DNA of 64,000 nucleotides from Xestospongia bergquistia. Taxonomy: Eukaryota > Porifera > Demospongiae > Haplosclerida > Petrosiidae. Under the pieces are notes generated by a model. That model searched no databases, was not told the DNA's origin, and worked only from the letters and a program-made list of their open reading frames with translations. The stretch spans positions 64,501 through 128,500 of the forward strand of contig OZ014412.1 of NCBI GenBank assembly GCA_963965975.1, read 5' to 3'. A program made the translations under genes and the position numbers. Positions 53,614-61,380 of the stretch are shown here, piece after piece; positions within the stretch are counted from its first letter, which is position 1; each line of letters begins with the position of its first letter.

Positions 53614-53913
53614 CAATGTTTCAAGACATATACTAATGGACTGATTTCTTCTGATACTATTGTGTCTAGCATTGACATTAATAGTGAACTCTTTGCTGTA
53701 GGAGGAACGAATAAAAGCATTAAGGTGAGTCTATTCTGCTGTAATGAGCAATCAAATATATTGCACATACAGCTGTGATTGTCATGTCTTTTAAGGACTC
53801 AAGAAGTATTATTGTGGTAGCTAATAGCGAAGGGTTCATAAAGGTACACTGGATGATTTAATATAAATATTAATGTATTGTCTATTTAGGTTTTGGAAAT
53901 TAACTTTCAATAA
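53614..53913 (+). pseudogene. COP1: COP1-like WD40 propeller fragment (first and last blades only)
   Basis: Three phase-0 exons: 53614-53724, 53796-53843 and 53890-53913 (stop TAA), giving 60 residues. The first has TIVSSIDINSELFAVGG and TNKSIK, like the COP1 blade that opens the propeller (IVSSIEFDRD..FAIAGVTKKIK). The second and third join to VVANSEGFIKVLEI, like the COP1 C-terminus (AANSQGTIKVLEL). The intervening blades, roughly 300 residues, are missing, as are the RING and coiled coil. A seven-blade propeller cannot form, so this is a gene fragment or a pseudogene with an internal deletion, though its splice sites and frame are intact. COP1 is a ubiquitin-ligase substrate receptor. In unit 1 even this is cut in half (33,215-33,262). 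AATAAA overlaps the stop. Confidence 0.6.
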
Positions 53914-54443
53914 AGACCTACAGTGATGTTGTTCCCAACTTCCCATGTAATATTTACTTCTATTTCATTATTTTATTTTTCATAATTTTAAATAGAATGT
54001 AAATGGTAATAGCAAATTGAAACGATTAATAGGAAATGGTCTCAAAATTGAACTTGTACATTAATTAAAAACAGTAGCAAAATGGTAGGAATTAAATTTG
54101 AAATAGTAAAATTGAACAATAGTCAATAGTAAACAGAGGGATTAGTACATGTCGAGCAAATGGGACTCACTTAATTTCATACCTCCAGCTGAAAGATATA
54201 ATATTATTTCATTAATTAACTTAACATTTAACAAACATCTAGTACAGTTGAAAGTTGTTTTACCTTTTGTCTTGATGTGATAGTACCAAGACTTCCTGTC
54301 AGTGATCATGTGAGATTATTAATAAAGGGAGATGATAATAGTATTCATAACAGGAAATTTCAAATTTTTAAATATAATGCAGAGAAAACATAATCATTGG
54401 AAAGAAATGCAGTTACCTTTAACATTGTTAATCTTTACAACAG

Positions 54444-54766
54444 ACTACAATACCTGAAAGTAGCGAAGAAGAGGTAAGACAGCAATTTTTATAATGATCC
54501 ATGTTATTACATTAAAACTTTATATAACATAGTCTGACATTGAAGAAGTAAGAATACATGTATTGAAATGCTTAACATAAGTAACATTAAAGCCTGTACA
54601 GGAAAAAGAGGAAGAAGACGATGACAAGGCTTACCAAGTCAGTAGCAGTGAACCTCAACTGTCAATACTGTGTATTAATCCACTCTATATCATAGTACTT
54701 CCAGTGTGGTCAACCACACTGCATAGGCAGGGAGTTGCCAAGAAACAGCACCTGATAACAGTGTGA
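54444..54766 (+). CDS. Acidic exons including a 15-base microexon (tentative)
   Basis: Three splice-bounded, phase-0 pieces: 54444-54473 (TTIPESSEEE, donor gtaaga), 54533-54547 (SDIEE, donor gtaaga) and 54602-54766 (EKEEEDDDKAYQVSSSEPQ and on to TGA). Together they give a strongly acidic stretch followed by a mixed tail with a hydrophobic run (LYIIVLPVW). Upstream exons are not clear; a short one may lie near 54,290. An alternative is that the last exon ends at the donor-like gtgagt at 54,763. Acidic low-complexity stretches are common in real proteins but the family is not recognisable. Confidence 0.35.
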
Positions 54767-55990
54767 GTACATTAACAAAAGTTAACTTATGTCATTATGA
54801 TTTTATGTAAAAACTACACAAAGTTTTGTAGGTTTTGTTGGCCTAAAATAAAAGTAAGTCAAATGAAAGTATCAATCAAACTATGTCATATATACACAGG
54901 AAGCAATAACAAAAAAAATATCACCAATGAGTAAGTCCACAACACAATTCATTAAACTTTATCTCATGTCAAGTCAGTGTGCTGTTAATAGCTTTAAAAA
55001 AAAAGACTAAACACATGTTTTTTGCGAAACACTATCATGCTTTTTTTAAAGTAAGCACATTATGAAGTGTTGTTATTATGATTAATGAACTTATAGAAAC
55101 AAACAAACATAAAGTACAGAGAGAGGAAGAAAGAAAAAAAGAGAGACGGAGCTTACATTAAAGGACATGGAGGGAGTAGGAAAGAGAGACCACCAAAATT
55201 CTCCAGAAGAAAATAAAATTTAGATACATTATTAAAATCGTACATAATACAGTTACAGTTCAATTGTATACTATCAAGATTAAATAGTGTGGAAAGTCTA
55301 CATCTACTATTACTTGCCTGGACCATGACGAACAGAGAGAGGCCTCCATGACTATGTCCAACTAGCATATCTTATCGTTCCAAATGGACAGTACTTACAG
55401 CAAAGACTAAAAGTAAATTGTTGAACATGCACAATCAGGCTCTCTTCGTCACAGCTCCGTGTGTTGACAGGTATAGGCACGGTCATGTTTTATTAATTTT
55501 AAGTTATTTACATTAAAATTTCAGAAGGTTTCCGCTATATTTTCCGTATACTAAAATATATTGAAAACAAAATTAATATCCAACACTGGCTGATATACAT
55601 GGAAGATAAACCAATATGATGTGTGCAAGCAGAATAAAGTTATCCATCTGCCTAAGAAGCCTGCAACAAGTCAATAAGAGCTAGCAAATGAACTCATACA
55701 AACAGATACCAGTTATATGACTCCACTTGCAAGAAATGTTCAACTTGAATAATTCAGTTCAAGTCTTCCTGCACTAATAGCATCAATCACTATTTCCAAT
55801 TACCTGTGACTTCATGAAAATACACTAAAAATATAAAATAAGTATAATTCTTGTACCTAAAATGTTCTGAATCCACCACAAACTTCACTAATGGACAGGC
55901 TAGTAAAAGAACTCACTACATTGTTACAAGCAATAGCATATAGTGTTACGTCATGTAAAGTGACCTGGTTTAAAAGCACAATGAATCCTT
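54767..55990. other. Intergenic, nothing firm
   Basis: Purine-rich stretch near 55,100-55,150. On the minus strand 55,318-55,368 reads MLVGHSHGGLSLFVMVQ up to a GC donor, which resembles a hydrolase nucleophile elbow, but no partner exon is seen. Confidence 0.35.
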
Positions 55991-56490
55991 ACCTATGAGG
56001 CGAAAGGTTTATTGCATTTTACCTATGAGGCAAAAGGTTTATTGCATTTTGCACATGAGGCAAAAGGTTTATTGCATTTTGGACATAAGGCAAAAGGTTT
56101 ATTGCATTTTACCCATGAGGCAAAAGGTTTATTGCATTTTGCACATGAGGCAAAAGGTTTATTGCATTTTGGACATAAGGCAAAAGGTTTATTGCATTTT
56201 ACCTATGAGGCAAAAGGTTTATTGCATTTTGCACATGAGGCAAAAGGTTTATTGCATTTTGGACATAAGGCAAAAGGTTTATTGCATTTTACCCATGAGG
56301 CAAAAGGTTTATTGCATTTTGCACATGAGGCAAAAGGTTTATTGCATTTTGCACATGAGGCAAAAGGTTTATTGCATTTTGGACATGAGGCAAAAGGTTT
56401 ATTGCATTTTGGACATAAGGCAAAAGGTTTATTGCATTTTACCCATGAGGCAAAAGGTTTATTGCATTTTACCCATGAGGCAAAAGGTTT
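55991..56490 (+). repeat. 30-bp tandem repeat, 16.7 copies, with 90-bp higher order
   Basis: Each unit is a variable 10-base head (acctatgagg / acccatgagg, gcacatgagg, ggacataagg) plus a constant caaaaggtttattgcatttt. The heads mostly follow the order A-B-C, giving a 90-base super-unit. Because 30 is a multiple of 3, two forward frames and one reverse frame stay open throughout, which is a by-product of the repeat. Partial units recur at about 56,707-56,770. A poly-C / poly-A stretch follows at 56,533-56,555. Confidence 0.95.
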
Positions 56491-57218
56491 AGTTAAAGTA
56501 AATCCCCCGAAATATCCCCCAAAAAAACAAAAATCCCCCCCCCCCAAAAAAAAAGTAAGACACAAGAATTCCCCAAAAAATCTTTACAAAAACAAATATT
56601 TCATAAATGCAAAATACGACAAAAATAGACAATTTTCTTGAGAATCTTGATCTTTGTCTAGAACCATTAACAATTAGGATAGTCTTGAGTCATAGCTTCA
56701 GGGATTTTGCACATAAGGTAAAAGATTTATTGAATTTTGCACATAAGGCAAAAGTTATCTGCATTTTGTTCAAAATGCAAAATGTCTAGTTATAGACTAA
56801 ACATTCTGATCATGATCATGATCATAATGAGACAGACAATCTTACTCCATAATAGAGAATAACAAAGAAATCATCTGAAAGTAATAAAGAAGACAGCCAA
56901 TCAAGTTCTTTGAAAGAGTCAGTCAGCTTACTTAAAAGTTGGACGTGGCCACAATGTTCAAGCCACACCTACAGTCACGCTCAATTACTATGTTCCAACT
57001 AAATTGAGAATAATTAAGTGGAATTACTTGTTCTTTTCACTGGATTGTCATTAAGAGCACTTAGATATGTGTTATAGAAAACAATCTATTAATTATTTTT
57101 ATTGTTGGAAGTACTTTACTTTTTTGTTCTATTTTGTGCATTGTACAAATATGTTTTTCAATAATGTGTTTTGTTATAGACAATGAACTATAGTACCGGA
57201 ATCTTTGTTATATATACA

Positions 57219-57471
57219 TAGGTGTAGGAACAGGGGGGGCACAGGGGGCACGTGCCCCCCCCCCCAATATTTTTGGTATATTGTGAGATGGTTTCACAAT
57301 CAACTGATTTAGATTAGCCACTTTTCAAAAATATTTGTCAGTGTAAACGACAGAAGAAGGTTTTATTTTGGTTGTTTTTGAAATACTTCATTGTTAAACT
57401 GAACAATCTTAAAATGTTACATAGGTGCCTCCCCCCCCCCCCCCAATGACAAAGTTGTTCCTACACCTATG
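57219..57471. mobile_element. MITE with short TIRs and G/C homopolymers
   Basis: ataggtgtaggaaca at the left end is mirrored by tgttcctacacctat at the right. G- and C-runs lie just inside both ends (gggggggcac...gtgcccccccc and ctcccccccccccccc). The length is about 250 bases with no coding frame. TA-rich flanks suggest a TA-type target. It looks like a non-autonomous DNA transposon. Confidence 0.7.
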
Positions 57472-59060
57472 ATATATATATATGTATATGTATATATATT
57501 AGCTGCATTGTAGTATGCTTCTTCATATATTAATGTAAAGTTGCTAATATACTTTTTTAGATTTTATTGCTAGCATAATTTTTTTGCATTTGCTCTAACA
57601 CTATCTTTATTTCTTTATGTTATAAATAATATCAAATGACTGCTGAAGATCTATCAAAATCAATATCAGCAAGTAAACTAATTAATGATATATCATTTTA
57701 TTTTATTATTAATTAGAAAGGCTACCTCATGATTTCTAATTGTCAATGATTTTGTTGGACTTTATTTATCTACTTGGTTTAGAATGATACTAATTTAATA
57801 CACATGTACTATTAATAATATCTTTTATATTCTGGCAGATTGAAATATGTTAATTCTAGATATGTCTTGTCTATTGTTTATTTCATTATTCTTGATGTCT
57901 AATGTTGAGCTACACATAGTCATCAATTCATGTTCTCTTACAAATAATGGTTGCCCAATTTTATTAACTACAGGTATGGCACTAACTAATGGGAAAGAAA
58001 TGGTCTCAAGTGGACAGGAAATACTCTATTCTCTAATGATCTTCTTTCTATACCTTAATAACTAGATGTGTTCAACCTAACTATAGTGAAACACTTGTAC
58101 ATTAATGATAAGTCTTGTATTAAATGCAGAAGCATCAATTCTTCAAATGAATCTTATCAGAGACAGCTGCTAAAATCCAGACAATTTTTACATTAATAGC
58201 TATTTAAGCATTGTTGAAATGTTAACTTGTATCATAAAATCAAAATAGCTTTCTATAAGAAAATGAAAAGCTTAAGAGTGAACATTATGAAGAAAGAACT
58301 ACGAAAAGAAGAATTAATGTCAGATAATAATTATTAGGAAAAAAAGGCAATACTTTAGTAAGTGATTAATTTCAAATCTATAAGTTTGGAATGTGACAAA
58401 CTGTTTGAAGTCCTGCCAAAAGGTACACACACTAAAGACAAGTTGATTCTTCATGAAGAGGTAATTCCTGACACAATAAAAGTATGACTAGTTGTAAAAA
58501 TTGACCAGGAGGAGCATGGAAAGGATAACACTAAATATAGCATCATTTTCATCTAATGGTTTGTTTTCTTGTTATTATTTTTTCACCAGCTAACTGTACT
58601 AATTTATTTCCCTAATTCTTGGAGGGTTGATGGTTAGAAGACAGACCTATAAAGAAAAATTCACAACCATCAAATACTCTTGGAGTTTATAGTCTATAGT
58701 GGTTATATACTAGGTCATCAAATTATATTATGTCATTTGTATTGACTGTTGGGCACAAGTTAAGTTGACCAATCAATATCATAAATTGAACAGAAAAAGA
58801 TTAATAATTATTATTAAAAATGGCAGACAAATTTATTGATGAAGATACAAAGTTGTTTTGTATTTCTATCCGTTTACTACAATGTCTTTGAATACAATGC
58901 AAGAGTTTTCTAAACTAAACAACAATGTTTTTTTCACTTAATGGATATTATTTTTTTAAATTGATGTATATCTCTGGTTCTAAACACCCAAAGTTCAGTT
59001 TCAATGCACGATGACTGGAAAAATCATCAGGAGTGAATTCATCTGATAGTTTGGTTGTAT
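57472..59060. other. AT-rich intergenic
   Basis: No firm gene. A patch at about 58,386-58,488 on the plus strand is open (ECDKLFEVLPKGTHTKDKL) but ends without splice support. The minus-strand gene's 3' UTR lies at the right side; a minus-strand AATAAA-like site is near 58,832. Confidence 0.35.
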
Positions 59061-60476
59061 CTATAAAATGTTGAAGTGTGTTTCATTGTCACTTTTGTTA
59101 AACTCACCAATTAGATTAACTTCCTGATATACATGAGCAACAAGTTCACTACAAAATAATGAACTCAAATCCTCTTTGTGGTTTTTGAGAAATTCCAAGT
59201 ATTCATTATTAACATTAACAGCAGACATGATCAAATCTAATTGACTCTTTTCATATGGTCTTCCTTGAAGCTTCTTACGTACCTAAAATGTCAATAAAAA
59301 CCTTATTAATTAGTTCAGTAGCTAACCTTCAACATTGTATCATACATTATTTGTCGTTGCTCCTCACTCAGTCCTGTTAATTTACGAATTGCCACACGAT
59401 CATACCAGCCAGAGAAAATTTTGTTCTTGAGAGCCAAAACTTCCACTCCTGTATGAACTGTTCCCATATCAACATCAACAAGCCCTGCTTTATTAGTACT
59501 GGACTCCCAAACCATGATGTAACTGGAGTATGGAGGTCTTAACACCTATATATTTCAATTTACACAACTAAACATGTATTATATATATACTTACCAATCC
59601 AACATGTGAAAAAACAGCTCCATCAAATATTTTGATAATTGCTCCAGTACTTGTAGCCCCTGAAAACAAAACAATATCTCCAGTTTGTAATTCATTACAG
59701 ATTTCATTATATGCTTTTGTGGGAAAGTCAGGTGGAGGTCTAATGCCATTGCTGCATGTAATGTAATGAATGATCATTTGAATTATATTACTGAGGACTT
59801 ACGCTATCTGAGATATTAAAGGTGGAGCACCAGTAGCTACAGGACCTAGTTTAACAGGAGGTAATTTTACATTAATTGGATCAGAAAGTGGCAGAGCATC
59901 CTGAAATGTATCAGGATTTAAATCAATAGGATTTGCTAGCAAAACTCCCAACTCTTTATAGACATGAGCTAATGTGAATGTACACATTATTAAACTACGT
60001 TCCTCTTGTGTTTCTGCCTCTGTAATCATCTTAACTTCTTGGGATGAATATTTAATCTCTGCTTCAACTTTTTCTGCCATATTTAGTGCTTGTAAAGAAT
60101 CAATTTTCTCGCCTGTATGTAACCTTCGGATAGCAACACGCTCATAATCTCCATAAAATATTCTGGTAACAGCTGAAATGACATGAACATCTCGACGAGT
60201 GGCATTAAATCGAGCTACTTCCAGTGGCTTTGTTTTTCCTTTAATCATTAGAAGTGGAAAATCACAATCATAACTTGAATGATTTACAAAAATACCAAAA
60301 TGTGGTTTTTGTTCACCTACTCTATACAGCAACACTAAATCCCCAGTTTCCAGACTGTCTTCAATATCAATAAATTTCACTTCAAATTCTTTCTTCTTTA
60401 GTTTTCCTTTTGATACAACTTCATTAGGTAAAGGAGAGCTATGCTTCTTTCTTTTAGTAGTACACTTGTTACCCAT
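59061..60476 (-). CDS. N-myristoylated-type protein with two NlpC/P60-like (YiiX/LRAT-type) domains
   Basis: Four exons: 60476-59803, 59751-59595, 59545-59327, 59282-59061 (423 residues, TAG stop). All junctions are consensus and the frame closes exactly. The start MGNKCTTKRKK fits an N-myristoylation signal (Gly2, Thr6) with Cys5 for possible palmitoylation and a basic patch, so membrane anchoring is likely. Domain 1 (about 40-200): ETGDLVLLYR, His59 in KPHFGIFVN, Cys165 in LIMCTFTLAHVYKELG. Domain 2 (about 243-410): QTGDIVLFSG, His274 in FSHVGLV, Cys394 in SLFCSELVAHVYQEVN. The order His before Cys is that of circularly permuted NlpC/P60 enzymes (YiiX, LRAT, poxvirus G6R-like), which act on lipids or amide bonds. 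The substrate here is unknown. Domain 1 has C-T where domain 2 has C-S-E, so it may be weaker or inactive. Confidence 0.85.
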
Positions 60477-61010
60477 TTTTGATCTGTACTCTAAAATTAT
60501 CTTTTGATCACTTTACCCTAACAAATATTACTGGACAAACAAAATGAGAGATCACTGTATAAAGCACCAATCAAAGACTGAAGTGAGTCGGCTAAATCTA
60601 AATAATTATATACCACTAGAGCACAACTTCTATCATTATAGCTAAGTTCCTCATATTTATATTGACAGTAATTACAGTAATTATTAAATCCCTGGAAGCT
60701 ATAGCACTATCATGTGTACCGAACAACAAGATCAATACTATTAGTCCTTACTTTTCATCAACTAAATATCAAAAGTAATAGTCATTTAGATTATATGTAG
60801 ATATTTCATAATAGATTTGAAATTATGGTGGGCAAAGCAGAGAATATTTAAAAGAACATTATACAATATGAACATACCTCCAACTGATGAAAAGAAGGCT
60901 CTGATATCTGTTGCTATATATCTATCTTATGAAATCAATATTGACTATGTTATTTAAATTATTGATTAAACAATAGTAAATTTAATCTTCTTAAACACAA
61001 CAAACTTTTG
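60477..61010. other. Upstream region of the hydrolase gene
   Basis: Probable promoter and 5' UTR of the minus-strand hydrolase gene. No TATA box or other element could be assigned. Confidence 0.35.
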
Positions 61011-61202
61011 GGTCCTTCTTGGTGTAACTCTATGATGATGTAACTTGTACTATGATGATGACATCACTATGTGTCATAAGGTTTGGTTTAGGGTGTAGGT
61101 GATGGATTTAGATGATGTCATCATATATGATGACATCACTACCTGTCATTTAATGATGATGTCATCAGAGTGAAGTTACACCAAGAACCACCCAAACTTT
61201 TG
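61001..61202. mobile_element. MITE with 19-bp TIRs and a 10-bp target duplication
   Basis: The element is 61,011-61,192. The left end ggtccttcttggtgtaact and the reverse complement of the right end agttacaccaagaaccacc match at 17 of 19 bases. It is flanked by an exact direct repeat caaacttttg at 61,001-61,010 and 61,193-61,202. The interior is built of atgatgacatcac-type direct and inverted repeats with no coding. A target duplication of 9-10 bases is typical of Mutator-like elements, so a non-autonomous member is likely. Confidence 0.8.
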
Positions 61203-61380
61203 TATAGTTTTAGCCACACCTCTTCTTTTGTATCAATAGTTTTAAAAATAAAAATATTGAATATTAATAACAAGGGAATAGTTTCAAGTTTGAGTGGATA
61301 TTACTACAATATCAGCTTCACAAAATAAAGGTACAGTTATAAGTACTGATATTAACTCTACAAGTATTCTGTACAAATTG

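Larger units (their letters stand above)
33371..54040 (+). repeat. Tandem duplication unit 2 (complete)
   Basis: Begins mid-intron at gagtaaagtacatg, 149 bases before its first ankyrin exon, and runs past the COP1-like fragment to aataggaaa near 54,036. Exons and introns align with unit 1 in order. Confidence 0.75.

Noticed and set aside
55318..55368. GHSHGG motif on the minus strand resembling an alpha/beta-hydrolase nucleophile elbow
   Set aside because: Only about 17 codons are open from an ATG to a GC donor, with no neighbouring exon that continues a hydrolase. Likely chance.
55995..56641. Open frames of 165 and 209 residues (plus strand) and 120 residues (minus strand)
   Set aside because: They are products of the 30-base tandem repeat, whose period is a multiple of three. 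Several frames are open at once and there are no gene signals.
58386..58488. Open patch ECDKLFEVLPKGTHTKDKL on the plus strand
   Set aside because: No start, no clear acceptor and stops soon after; could be a decayed exon but cannot be supported.
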